From Agromyces sp. H17E-10 (GTDB taxonomy: Bacteria; Actinomycetota; Actinomycetes; Actinomycetales; Microbacteriaceae), in the NCBI RefSeq assembly GCF_022919715.1, contig NZ_CP095042.1, positions 3,038,001 through 3,102,000 of the forward strand: a stretch of DNA of 64,000 bases. Reading direction: 5' to 3'. The notes under the pieces were generated by a model. The model saw only the letters and a program-made list of their open reading frames with translations, did no database searches and was not told the DNA's origin. The number at the start of each line of letters is the position of its first letter. Positions within the stretch are counted from its first letter, which is position 1. Made by a program: the position numbers and the translations under genes. Of the stretch, positions 42,694-52,649 are shown in pieces.

Positions 42694-43965
42694 CTACCGG
42701 CGCGCGTCCGGCCGCTCCCTGCGCCGGCGGAGGCCCAGCACGACCAGCCGCCAGGCCGCCCCGACGACGAACACGGCGACGCCGGCGACGATCGCCGTCG
42801 ACGGCAGGGTCACGACGAGCACGAGGCATCCGATCGCGCCGAGCACCGAGAGCGCTCGCGGTACGCGCCGTTCGCTCGCGGGCTGGGTGAGCGCCGCGAG
42901 GTTGGCGACGAGGTAGTAGCCGAGCACGCCGAACGACGAGAACCCGATCGCGTCGCGCAGGTCGACGGTGAGCACGAGCGCGACGACTGCGACGGCGACC
43001 ACGATCTCGGCCACGTGCGGTACCCGATGACGCGGATGCACCGCCGCGAGCGGTCGCGGCAGCTCGCCGTCGCGCGCCATGGCGAGGGCGGTGCGGCCGA
43101 TGCCGGCGATGAGCGCGAGCAGGGCCCCGAGGGCGGCGGCCGCCGCGCCGAGCCGCACGATCGGGGCCGCCCACGTCCACCCGACGTCGTCGACGAGGTC
43201 GACGAGCGGGGCGGTCGACGCCGCGAGGGCCCCGGCGCCGAGCGTCGCGAGGAGCACGACCCCGATGAGGGCGTACAGCACGACGGCGATGCCGAGGGCG
43301 AGCGGGATGGCGCGCGGGATGGTCCGGGCGGGATCGCGCACCTCCTCGCCGAGCGTCGCGATGCGGGCGTAGCCGGCGAAGGCGAAGAAGAGCAGTCCCG
43401 CCGACTGCAGGATGCCCGCCCACCCGGCCTCGAACAGGCCGTCGGTCGGGATGCCGTGGGCGAGGAGGGGCCCGGTGCCCGCGGCGACGACGAGGAGGAG
43501 GACGCCGAGCACGACGGCGACGATGAGGCTCGCGGCACGCGCGGTGCGGGTGATCCCGCGGAGGTTCACGGCGGCGAGCACGATGACGGCCACGGCTGCG
43601 ACGGGCCGCTGCCACGGCGCGGGCACGACGTAGGCGGCGAACGTCATGGCCATCGCCGCGCAACTCGCCGTCTTGCCGACGACGAACCCCCATCCGGCGA
43701 GGAAGCCGGGCCACTCCCCGAGCCGCTCCCGCCCGTACCGGTACGCCCCGCCCGATTCGGGGTAGCGCGCGGCGAGCTGGGCGGTCGAGCTCGCGTTCGC
43801 GAACGCGACGATCGCGGCGATCGCGAGGCCGATGAGCAACCCCGTGCCCGCGGCCGCCGCGGCCGGCGCGAACGCCGCGAAGACGCCGGCTCCGATCATG
43901 GCGGCGAGGCCGACGACGACGGCGTCGCGGAGTCCGAGTCGGCGAGCGAGGGAGGGCTGCGGCAC
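42694..43965 (-). CDS. APC-family amino acid permease
   Basis: Integral membrane transporter of 423 aa with about 12 hydrophobic segments. The first carries the APC signature GLAAMIGAGVFAAF. Further features are LAARYPESGGAYRYGRERLGEW and LFFAFAGYARIATLGEEVRDPARTIPRAI (read in parts). GTG start (MPQPSLARRLGLRDA). Substrate unknown. 9 bases upstream of the hexapeptide-protein gene on the same strand, so probably co-transcribed. Confidence 0.92.
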   Translation of the reverse strand: MPQPSLARRLGLRDAVVVGLAAMIGAGVFAAFAPAAAAAGTGLLIGLAIAAIVAFANASSTAQLAARYPESGGAYRYGRERLGEWPGFLAGWGFVVGKTASCAAMAMTFAAYVVPAPWQRPVAAVAVIVLAAVNLRGITRTARAASLIVAVVLGVLLLVVAAGTGPLLAHGIPTDGLFEAGWAGILQSAGLLFFAFAGYARIATLGEEVRDPARTIPRAIPLALGIAVVLYALIGVVLLATLGAGALAASTAPLVDLVDDVGWTWAAPIVRLGAAAAALGALLALIAGIGRTALAMARDGELPRPLAAVHPRHRVPHVAEIVVAVAVVALVLTVDLRDAIGFSSFGVLGYYLVANLAALTQPASERRVPRALSVLGAIGCLVLVVTLPSTAIVAGVAVFVVGAAWRLVVLGLRRRRERPDARR

Positions 43966-44028
43966 GCGCGAACTCTACGCCATGGAGGTTTCCAGACGGC
44001 GTCGCGCAGTCGACCGTAGGATCGGGGA

Positions 44029-44556
44029 ATGAGCTCGCCGTCGCCCGCTGCCGCCGCATCGCCCTCGCACCCCGCCGTCGACCGCGTCGCCGCCGCGCTC
44101 GCCGCCGAGGGCGTCGAGACCGAGATCGTGTGGTTCGACGATGCCGTGACGACCGCCCAGCTCGCCGCCGACGCCCTCGGCATCGAAGTCGGCCAGATCG
44201 CGAACTCGCTCGTGTTCACCCTCGACGACGAACCGATCCTCGTGCTCACCTCGGGTGCGCACCGGGTCGACACCGAGTGGCTCGGCGCCGAACTCGGCGG
44301 CACGATCCGCCGGGCGTCGAAGGAGACGGTGAAGGAGGCCACCGGACAGGTCATCGGGGGCGTCGCGCCGGTCGGGCACCCCGTGCCCGTGCGCACGATC
44401 GTCGACACCGACCTCGCGGCCTATCCCCTGGTCTGGGCGGCCGCCGGCCACGCCAAGACGGTGTTCGCGACGACCTTCGACGACCTCGTGCGCATCACGG
44501 GCGGAACCCCGCGCGCCGTCGAGCCCGCCCGCGCGGCCGCGACCGAATCCGCATGA
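44029..44556 (+). CDS. YbaK/ProX-type aminoacyl-tRNA deacylase-like protein
   Basis: Protein of 175 aa of the YbaK/EbsC fold, which clears mischarged tRNA (for example Cys-tRNA-Pro). Conserved stretches: TAQLAADALGIEVGQIANSLVF, the catalytic lysine zone RRASKETVKEATGQVIGGVAPVGH, and VWAAAGHAKTVFATTFDDLVRITGG. Length fits a stand-alone editing protein. Convergent with galK. Confidence 0.9.
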   Translation: MSSPSPAAAASPSHPAVDRVAAALAAEGVETEIVWFDDAVTTAQLAADALGIEVGQIANSLVFTLDDEPILVLTSGAHRVDTEWLGAELGGTIRRASKETVKEATGQVIGGVAPVGHPVPVRTIVDTDLAAYPLVWAAAGHAKTVFATTFDDLVRITGGTPRAVEPARAAATESA

Positions 44557-44572
44557 TCTCTCGCGGCGGCGC

Positions 44573-45723
<1,151 letters not shown>

Positions 45724-45727
<4 letters not shown>

Positions 45728-46872
45728 TCTGCGGCTCCTTCGATCGCGGCGCGCAGCGCCTCGGCCTGTGCTTCGGGCGGGACGTCCCCGACCCATGCTC
45801 CCATCGCGGCCTCCGAGCCCGCGAGGTACTTCAGCTTGTCGGCGCCGCGACGCGGGCTCGTGAGCTGCAGCATGAGCCGAACCTCGTCGCGACGCTCGTG
45901 CACGGGGGCCTGGTGCCAGGCGGCGATGTACGGCGTCGGGGTGTCGTAGAGCGCGTCGACCCCACGCAGCAGGCGTCGGTAGAGCGTCGCGAGTTCGTCG
46001 CGCTCGTCGAGCGTCGTCGCCGCGAGGTCGGGAACGTGCCGGTGGGGGAGCAGGTGCACCTCGATCGGCCAGCGCGCGGCGAACGGCACGAACGCCGTCC
46101 AGTGCTCGCCCGTGAGCACCACGCGCGGGCCGGTGCGCTCGCGGTGCAGGAGGTCGGCGAAGAAGCCCGGCCCGTAGGCGTCGATCGAGGCGAGCAGCCG
46201 CTCGGTGCGCGGGGTCACGTACGGGTAGGCGTAGATCTGCCCGTGCGGGTGGCCGAGCGTCACGCCGATCTCACGCCCTCGGTTCTCGAACGGGAACACC
46301 TGCTGCACGCCCGGCAGCTCCGAGAGCTCGGCGGTGCGGTGCGCCCACGCCTCGATCACGGTGCGGGCCCGGGAGACGGTCTGGGTGCCGAAGGAGCCCT
46401 CGTGGTCGGGGCTGAAGCACACGACCTCGCAGCGGCCGATGGAGGGCAGGCGGCGCTCGAGGCCGACCCGACGGAGCTCGGCGAGCGATGCCCGCGCACC
46501 GGCCGGCGCGGCGGCGTCCGCCGCTGCGAGCTCCGGCCCGAACGAGGGCGAGCGGTTCTCGAAGACCGCGACGTCGTAGCGGCTCGGGATCTCCGACGGG
46601 TTGCCGGGTGACTGCGGCGCGAGCGGGTCGAGCTCTGCGGGCGGCAGCACGACCCGGTTCTGGCGGGCGGCGGCGATCGAGATCCATTCGCCGGTGAGCA
46701 CGTCCTGCCGCATCTCGGCCGTCGTGGGGCGGGGGCCGAGGTCGCGCTCGTCGACCGCGCGGCTCGCGGGCAGCACCGTGTCGGCGTCGTCGAAGTAGAT
46801 GAGCTCGCGCCCGTCGGCGAGGCGGGTGCGGTGCACCGCGATGCGCGGATCGGCGATGGGGGTCTCGGTCAC
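45724..46872 (-). CDS. galT: Galactose-1-phosphate uridylyltransferase
   Basis: Leloir enzyme of 382 aa. Histidine-triad-type motif TLGHPHGQIYAYPYV holds the uridylylated histidine (HPH). The N-terminal part has VLTGEWISIAAARQNR and ENRSPSFG; the C-terminal part has VHLLPHRHVPD. GTG start at 46872. Divergent from a DeoR regulator, with operator repeats between them. Confidence 0.95.
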
Positions 46873-46887
46873 GCCGCCACCCTACGG

Positions 46888-46932
46888 GACTTTCGTTTTG
46901 CAAACAAGGTGACTTTCGTATTGCAAAGTCAC
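46888..46932. promoter_or_regulatory. Duplicated DeoR-type operator between galT and its regulator
   Basis: GACTTTCGTTTTGCAAA (46888-46904) and GACTTTCGTATTGCAAA (46911-46927) differ at one base and are 23 bp apart. The second extends to a palindrome GTGACTTT...AAAGTCAC (46909-46932). Placement in the 83-base divergent gap implies control of both galTK and the DeoR gene. Confidence 0.8.
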
Positions 46933-46955
46933 GCCGAAGGCCTCAGGATGCAGGT

Positions 46956-47801
46956 ATGGACGAGCGGAGCGAACCGCAGGTCGACGCGCCGCGCCGACGT
47001 GAGCTCGCGCGCGCCCTCGTCGCCGAGCGGGGGTTCGTGCGGGTCGCCGAGCTCAGCCGGGCGTTCGGCGTGACGACCGTGACCGCTCGCACCGATCTCG
47101 ATGCCCTCGAGCGGCAGGGGGTGATCCGCCGGGTGCACGGCGGTGCCGTGCCCGCGGGCGCGCCCGGCGTCGACCGTCCCGAACGCGAGCCGAGCTTCGA
47201 GGAGGCCCTCGAGGCGTCCGTCGAACCCAAGCGGCGCATCGGCGAGCACGTCGCCGGACTCGTGCGCAGCGGTCAGAGCCTCATCCTCGACGTCGGCACG
47301 ACGACGCTGCAGGTCGCCCGCGCGCTGAAGGGGCGCACCGACCTCGACGACCTCGTGATCTTCACGAACGGGCTCTCGATCGCCCTCGAGCTCGAGAGCG
47401 AGATCCCGCGGTTCCAGGTGGTCGTCACGGGTGGCACCCTGCGCCCGCGCCAGCACTCGCTCGTCGACCCGCTCGCCGGGTCGATGCTTCGCGACGTGCA
47501 CGTCGACCTCGCGGTCATCGGTTGCAACGGCGTCGACCCCGTGCAGGGCGTCACCAATGCGAACCTGCCCGAGGCGCAGGTGAAGGCGCTCATGCTCCAG
47601 CGCGCGGCCCGCGCCGTCGTCGTCGCCGACGGATCGAAGATCGGCGAGGTGCACCTCGGCCGGGTCGGGCCGGTCGACGCGTTCGACCGGCTCGTCACTG
47701 ATGCCTCCGCCCCGCGCCCCGTCGTCGCCGAGCTCGAGGAGGCGGGACTCGCCGTCGTCACGGCGCACGAGGCCGACGCGCAGCCGCGGAGCAGACCCTA
47801 G
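46956..47801 (+). CDS. DeoR/GlpR-family regulator of the gal genes
   Basis: Regulator of 281 aa. DeoR helix-turn-helix GFVRVAELSRAFGVTTVTARTDLDALERQGVIRRVHGGAV (read in parts) at about residues 28-67. The C-terminal sensor has ILDVGTTTLQVARAL, VVTGGTLRPRQHSLV and VIGCNGVDP. Divergent from galTK and followed by the aldose epimerase gene, so a galactose-responsive repressor is likely. Confidence 0.93.
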   Translation: MDERSEPQVDAPRRRELARALVAERGFVRVAELSRAFGVTTVTARTDLDALERQGVIRRVHGGAVPAGAPGVDRPEREPSFEEALEASVEPKRRIGEHVAGLVRSGQSLILDVGTTTLQVARALKGRTDLDDLVIFTNGLSIALELESEIPRFQVVVTGGTLRPRQHSLVDPLAGSMLRDVHVDLAVIGCNGVDPVQGVTNANLPEAQVKALMLQRAARAVVVADGSKIGEVHLGRVGPVDAFDRLVTDASAPRPVVAELEEAGLAVVTAHEADAQPRSRP

Positions 47802-47811
47802 AGTTGGGTGC

Positions 47812-48744
47812 ATGACCCTTCCCACGGGCGAGCAGTTCGAGCTCGAGACGACGACGTCGAGCGGCGAGATCAGGGCCACGATCACCGCCGTCGCAGCCGG
47901 ACTCCGCACCCTCAGCATCAACGGCATCGACCTCGTTCCGGCGTACGGCGAAGACCAGTCGCCGCCCATGGGCGCCGGCATCGTGCTCGCACCCTGGCCG
48001 AACCGCATCCGCGACGGACGCTGGAGCCACGACGGCGTCGAGCACCAGCTCGCGATCACCGAGCCCGCGCGCGGCAACGCCATCCACGGCCTGCTGCGCT
48101 ACACCGAGTACACGCCCGTCGCCCGCGAGCGCGACTCGGTCACGCTCGCCGCCCGCATCTACCCGCAGCTCGGGTACCCGTTCCTGCTCGGTACGGCCGT
48201 GCACTACGAGCTCGTCGCCGATGGGCTGCGCGTCACGCACTTCGTCGAGAACCTCGGCGGCGAAGCCGCGCCCGTCGCCATCGGCACCCATCCGTACCTG
48301 AAGATCGGGGGCGTGCCGACGGCCGACCTCGAGCTGCGCCTCGACGCTGCGAGTCACATCGAGGTCGACGACCGGCTGCTGCCGACGGGCGAGGTGCCGG
48401 TCGACGGCACGGAGTGGGACTTCCGCGAGGGCCGGCGGGTCGGCGACGTGCAACTCGACGACGCGTTCGGCGAGCTCGCGGGCGACGACGGGCAGGTGCT
48501 GCACACGCTCACCGCGCCCGACGGGCGGAGCGTCTCGGTGTGGGCCGACGACGAGTTCGGCTACGTGCAGGTGTACACGTCGCGGTCGTTCCCCGGCGAG
48601 GACGGCGACGTCGCGATCGCCATCGAGCCGATGACCGCGCCCGCCGAGGCGTTCAACTCGGGCCGCGGCCTGCGCTGGCTCGACCCGGGCGAGGAGTGGC
48701 AGCTCAGCTGGGGCATCCGCTTCGAGGGCTTCGCCGCCGACTGA
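47812..48744 (+). CDS. galM: Aldose 1-epimerase (galactose mutarotase-like)
   Basis: Beta-sandwich epimerase of 310 aa. Motifs: MGAGIVLAPWPNRIRDGRW, the histidine in NAIHGLLRYTEY, IGTHPYLKIGG with the second histidine, and AIEPMTAPAEAFNSG with the catalytic Glu. Catalyses anomer interconversion of galactose or glucose. ATG 10 bases after the DeoR stop, so co-transcribed. The symbol follows context; YeaD/GalM subfamilies are hard to separate by eye. Confidence 0.9.
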   Translation: MTLPTGEQFELETTTSSGEIRATITAVAAGLRTLSINGIDLVPAYGEDQSPPMGAGIVLAPWPNRIRDGRWSHDGVEHQLAITEPARGNAIHGLLRYTEYTPVARERDSVTLAARIYPQLGYPFLLGTAVHYELVADGLRVTHFVENLGGEAAPVAIGTHPYLKIGGVPTADLELRLDAASHIEVDDRLLPTGEVPVDGTEWDFREGRRVGDVQLDDAFGELAGDDGQVLHTLTAPDGRSVSVWADDEFGYVQVYTSRSFPGEDGDVAIAIEPMTAPAEAFNSGRGLRWLDPGEEWQLSWGIRFEGFAAD

Positions 48745-48755
48745 TCCCATCGGCG

Positions 48756-48844
48756 GGTTGAGGAGCGCCCGACGAAGGAGGTCGCGTCTCGAAACCCTTC
48801 GGCGGGGCGGGTTTCGAGACGGTCGCTTCGCTCCCTCCTCAACC
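48756..48844. repeat. Long palindromic intergenic repeat (REP/BIME-like)
   Basis: Outer arms GGTTGAGGAG and CTCCTCAACC enclose inner arms GTCTCGAAACC and GGGTTTCGAGAC, so the 89-base unit folds as a two-tier hairpin. It lies between the convergent galM and MarP-like genes. The unit type is familiar from intergenic regions of Microbacteriaceae and may also end transcription. Confidence 0.85.
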
Positions 48845-48852
48845 TGCTGTGG

Positions 48853-50025
48853 CTACGCCGCGCACGACCCCGAGTCCACGGCCTCATCGAGGCCGGATGC
48901 CTCCGCCGCGAGCGGCTCAAGGGTCGACACGGGGATCGCGAAGCCGACGGTCGCCGCCGCCTCCGAGCGGGCGAAGACGACGCCGGCGACCTCTCCGTCG
49001 ACATCGAGCACCGGGCCACCGGAGTTGCCGTGGTCGACCTCGGCCGAGAGCGTCACGATGTCGCGCGTCGAGGTGTCGCCGTCGGTCGTGATCGTGACCG
49101 GGCCGCTCGCCGCGACGCGCCCCGGGCGCAGCTCGAGCGGGCCGCCGAACGGGTAGCCGGCGATCGCCACCTCGTCGCCGAGGTCGGGCTCGTCGAGCGG
49201 CAGCGCGGGGGCGTCGAGTCCGTCGACCGCGATCACGGCGAGGTCGTGCTCGGGATCGAACGCCACGACGCGTCCCGCCACGGCGGGCAGCCCGGGCGCC
49301 TCGACGATCGGCTGGTCGACGCCGGCGACGACGTGCGCATTGGTGACGATGCGGTCGTCGGCCACGACGAAGCCCGAACCCGAGAGGTTGCTGCCGCACT
49401 CGAACGCGGTGCCCGTGATGCGCACGACCGAGTTCGAGGCGGCGGCGATCGCGGGCGAGGCGACGTCGCTCGGCGGGGCCTCGGTCGGCAGCGGGGTGTC
49501 GAGCACGTCGACGAGCCAGGGCAGACCCTCGCCGAGTGCGGCGGCGCGGAGCTCGGCGAGCGCCGACTTCGCGGGCGGTGGTGTGATCTGGTCGAGCGCG
49601 CGCACGATCGCCGACCCGCCGACCGCCGGTGAGAGCACGGGTACCGCGAGCGCCGAGACGCCCGAGGCGACGAGCGCGACGACGAAGGCCGTGACGATGA
49701 GGTTGCCGAGCACGCCGAGCACCCGGTCGAGCACGCCGAGCTTCACCTTGCGGACGCCGCGCCGCAGCGCGCGCCCGACGATCGCGCCGAGCCAGGCTCC
49801 GAGCGAGAGCAGCACGAGCGCCGCGGCGATCGCGACCGGCGCCCGCAGGGCCGGCGTCGGCATGAGCCCCGCGAGCCACGGCATGACGAACCACGCGGCG
49901 ATGCCGCCCGCGACGAGGCCCACGAGGCCCGCCGCGGTGCGCAGCAGCCCGGCCCGCCAGCCGTTCACGGCCGCACCGATGAAGACGAGCACGAGCAGGA
50001 GGTCGAGTACGAGACTCCAGGCCAT
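48853..50025 (-). CDS. MarP-like membrane-anchored serine protease
   Basis: Protein of 390 aa. The N-terminal CvpA-like membrane part has about four segments (VLDLLLVLVFIGAAVNGWRAG... to about residue 125). A periplasmic chymotrypsin-fold protease follows: histidine in RIVTNAHVVAG, aspartate in DPEHDLAVIAVD, serine in EVDHGNSGGPVLD. The order matches MarP of Mycobacterium tuberculosis, an acid/oxidative stress protease. Two cysteines (FECGSN and the C-terminal SGSCAA) could form a disulfide. ATG at 50025 follows GGAGGGAGAAG. Confidence 0.92.
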   Translation of the reverse strand: MAWSLVLDLLLVLVFIGAAVNGWRAGLLRTAAGLVGLVAGGIAAWFVMPWLAGLMPTPALRAPVAIAAALVLLSLGAWLGAIVGRALRRGVRKVKLGVLDRVLGVLGNLIVTAFVVALVASGVSALAVPVLSPAVGGSAIVRALDQITPPPAKSALAELRAAALGEGLPWLVDVLDTPLPTEAPPSDVASPAIAAASNSVVRITGTAFECGSNLSGSGFVVADDRIVTNAHVVAGVDQPIVEAPGLPAVAGRVVAFDPEHDLAVIAVDGLDAPALPLDEPDLGDEVAIAGYPFGGPLELRPGRVAASGPVTITTDGDTSTRDIVTLSAEVDHGNSGGPVLDVDGEVAGVVFARSEAAATVGFAIPVSTLEPLAAEASGLDEAVDSGSCAA

Positions 50026-50198
50026 CGCTTCTCCCTCCGGTCGTTTGGCGTCCAGCCTGCGGCATCCGTCTCGGAGCAACCTGAAGGTCGTCGGAACCCC
50101 ACAACCGGCGCGGGCTCGCCGCCCGCGTTCGGTAGCCTCTGAGTGCCCGCGCCGGAGGCCGGGCACGACCACCGACCCCACACGACGAGGAGTGACGG

Positions 50199-51248
50199 AT
50201 GCGCGTCGGCATGTTCCTGAACTACGCGGGCGGATTCCGCGAAGCGGCCGAGGAGGTCGCCCGGCTCGAGGCATCCGGCATCGATCTCGTCGCCGTACCC
50301 GAGGCGTACTCGTTCGACGCCGTCAGCCAGCTCGGGTTCCTCGCCGCCCGCACCGAGCGGATGACGCTCATGAGCGGCATCCTGCAGCTCTACACGCGCA
50401 CGCCCACGCTCACGGCGATGACCGCGGCCGGGCTCGACTTCGTGTCGGATGGGCGGTTCGAACTCGGCATCGGCGCCTCGGGGCCGCAGGTCATCGAGGG
50501 CTTCCACGGCGTGAAGTACGACGCGCCGCTCGGCCGCACGCGCGAGATCATCGACGTGTGCCGCATGACCTGGCGCCGTGAGCCCGTCGTGCACGAGGGG
50601 CGCAACTACACGATCCCGCTGCCCGCGGGCGAGGGCACGGGCCTCGGCAAGCCGCTGAAGCTCATCAACCATCCGGTGCGCGAGCGCATCCCGATCACGG
50701 TGGCCTCGCTCGGCCAGAAGTCGGTCGAGCAGACCGCCGAGATCGCCGACGGCTGGCTGCCCATGTTCTACCACCCCGAGCGGGCGGGCGACGTGTGGGG
50801 TGCCGCGCTCGCCGCAGGCGCCGCCAAGCGCGACGCCGCGCTCGCACCGCTCGACGTGTTCGCGAGCCCCGCGCTCGCGATCACCGAGGACCCGCAGCTC
50901 GAGGCGATGGCCCTCGCCGCGGCCAAGCCGCAGCTCGCGCTCTACGTCGGGGGCATGGGCGCGCGCGGCAAGAACTTCTACAACGACCTCATCGCGAGCT
51001 ACGGCTTCGAGACCGAGGCCGCGCTCATTCAAGACCTCTACCTCGACGGGCGCAAGCAGGAGGCGGTCGCCGCGGTGCCCGACGAGCTCGTGCGCGCCAT
51101 CTCGCTCATCGGGCCGGCGTCGTACGTCGCCGAGCGCGTCGCCGCGTTCGCGGAGAGCGGGGTGACGACCCTCGCCGTCACCCCGCTCGCCCGCGACTCG
51201 GCCGAGCGGCTCGCGCTCATGGCCGGGTTCAGGCGGCTGGTCGGCTGA
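50199..51248 (+). CDS. LLM-class F420-dependent oxidoreductase
   Basis: Luciferase-like TIM-barrel oxidoreductase of 349 aa. Features: MRVGMFLNYAGGFREAAEEVARLE start, GILQLYTRTPTLTAMTAAGLD, SDGRFELGIGASGPQVIEGFHG, and ADGWLPMFYHPE. The close actinobacterial family uses the deazaflavin F420. Substrate unknown. ATG preceded by GAGGAG. Its last 20 bases overlap the convergent membrane-protein gene. Confidence 0.92.
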   Translation: MRVGMFLNYAGGFREAAEEVARLEASGIDLVAVPEAYSFDAVSQLGFLAARTERMTLMSGILQLYTRTPTLTAMTAAGLDFVSDGRFELGIGASGPQVIEGFHGVKYDAPLGRTREIIDVCRMTWRREPVVHEGRNYTIPLPAGEGTGLGKPLKLINHPVRERIPITVASLGQKSVEQTAEIADGWLPMFYHPERAGDVWGAALAAGAAKRDAALAPLDVFASPALAITEDPQLEAMALAAAKPQLALYVGGMGARGKNFYNDLIASYGFETEAALIQDLYLDGRKQEAVAAVPDELVRAISLIGPASYVAERVAAFAESGVTTLAVTPLARDSAERLALMAGFRRLVG

Positions 51249-52488
51249 CCGGCTGCTCGGTCCCCGTCCCCGCGTCCGCGGGTGTTTGCGCGGGCTGGGT
51301 GCCGTCGGGTGCGGCCTCCTCGCGGCGCCACGCCGCGTACGCCCAGACCGCGAGCGCGAGCATCGGACCCCAGAACCAGAGCGGCAGCACGAGGTCGAAG
51401 ACGAGCACGTCGACGAGCGAGTCCTGGCCGAGCGACATGATGACGAGCGGCACGGCCGAGATCGTGATGATCGCGGCGGCGAAGAGACCCGGCACGACGG
51501 CGAGCCGCACGGGCACGGGCCGACCGCCGATGCGCGGCATCCAGCGCGGGAACACCCGACCCCACGGCAGGATGAGCCCGAGTGTGAGGACGACCGCGGC
51601 GGCGGCGCCCGACCCCAGCATGAGCCCCGTCGCGAGCACGGTCGGCGACAGCTCGCCGGCACCGGGCGCGAAGAGCGGCCAGGGGGTGAGCCAGCTCGCC
51701 CGCATCACCAGGTAGGGCACGGGCCCGAGCGCCGCGAGCACGGTCAGGGCGCGGCGATGGCGCACGATCGCCGCCTCGAACGTCCGCACCTCGCGGGTCG
51801 TGCGGCCCGCGATGATCGCGACCGCGGTCCAGCCGACGACGGCCGCGACGGAGACCGCCGAGATGAGGATGTACGGGCTGTTCGTCACGAGCCCCGCTCC
51901 GAACTCGCCGAGGAACTCGGTGACGCCGGCCCAGGTCAGGCCGGCCCACCACACGGCGAGGGCGACGACGGCGAGCAGCAGTGCCACGAGCGGAACGCCG
52001 AGGCGGGGCGCGCGCACGACGAGCACGGCGGTCGTGACGATCCCCGCGACGACGGCGCAGAAGCCGAAGACGTAGCCCGCGAAGGTGATGGTTCCCGCAT
52101 CGCCGAGGACGACGGTCACCGCGACCGCGAGCACGGTCGCGGCGCAGGCGACGAGCGCGGCCCTCCTCCCGAGCGCACCGCCGGCGGCCACGGCGATGGC
52201 GAACACGGCGGCGACGGTGCCGACGGCGCCCGTCGCGAAGACCGCCGCGGCGAACTGCGCCGGATCGAGCAGGACGCTCGCGAGGCTCCGCGAGCTCGGG
52301 CCCGCGAACGGACTCAGGTCGGGCGCGATCCACCAGGCGAGACCGAGCGCGGCGATCGCGACCGAGGCGACGAGTGCGAGCACGGCGGCGGGGCGGAGCC
52401 CGCGCGGGCCCGCGGCTTCGAGTGGGGATCGTCCTTCGCGCCGGTCGGCGGGTGCCGTGCCCGGGGTCGCGGGTCGGGTCGAGGTCAT
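51229..52488 (-). CDS. Multi-pass membrane protein of unknown function
   Basis: Protein of 419 aa with about ten hydrophobic segments from residue ~30 to ~400 (AAVLALVASVAIAALGLAWWIAPD first). It has a polar N-terminal tail, and the C-terminal tail is rich in Ala, Thr and Pro. I do not recognise a family. ATG at 52488 has GAGGAGC upstream. It is divergent from a NarL-type two-component system and could be a target of it. Confidence 0.75.
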   Translation of the reverse strand: MTSTRPATPGTAPADRREGRSPLEAAGPRGLRPAAVLALVASVAIAALGLAWWIAPDLSPFAGPSSRSLASVLLDPAQFAAAVFATGAVGTVAAVFAIAVAAGGALGRRAALVACAATVLAVAVTVVLGDAGTITFAGYVFGFCAVVAGIVTTAVLVVRAPRLGVPLVALLLAVVALAVWWAGLTWAGVTEFLGEFGAGLVTNSPYILISAVSVAAVVGWTAVAIIAGRTTREVRTFEAAIVRHRRALTVLAALGPVPYLVMRASWLTPWPLFAPGAGELSPTVLATGLMLGSGAAAAVVLTLGLILPWGRVFPRWMPRIGGRPVPVRLAVVPGLFAAAIITISAVPLVIMSLGQDSLVDVLVFDLVLPLWFWGPMLALAVWAYAAWRREEAAPDGTQPAQTPADAGTGTEQPVSRPAA

Positions 52489-52649
52489 CGTGTGCTCCTC
52501 TGCATCGGCCGGGCGGACCGGCAGGGCGACCGCTCCGGCGACTCCGCCACGATCGGTGGAGCCGCAGCCAGCGTCGCGTGCCGGGCCGGGCCGGCGCCTC
52601 ACCCCATCGGGTGAGATGCGGCGGGCGGCGCGCCGGTAGCGTGGGGCGG

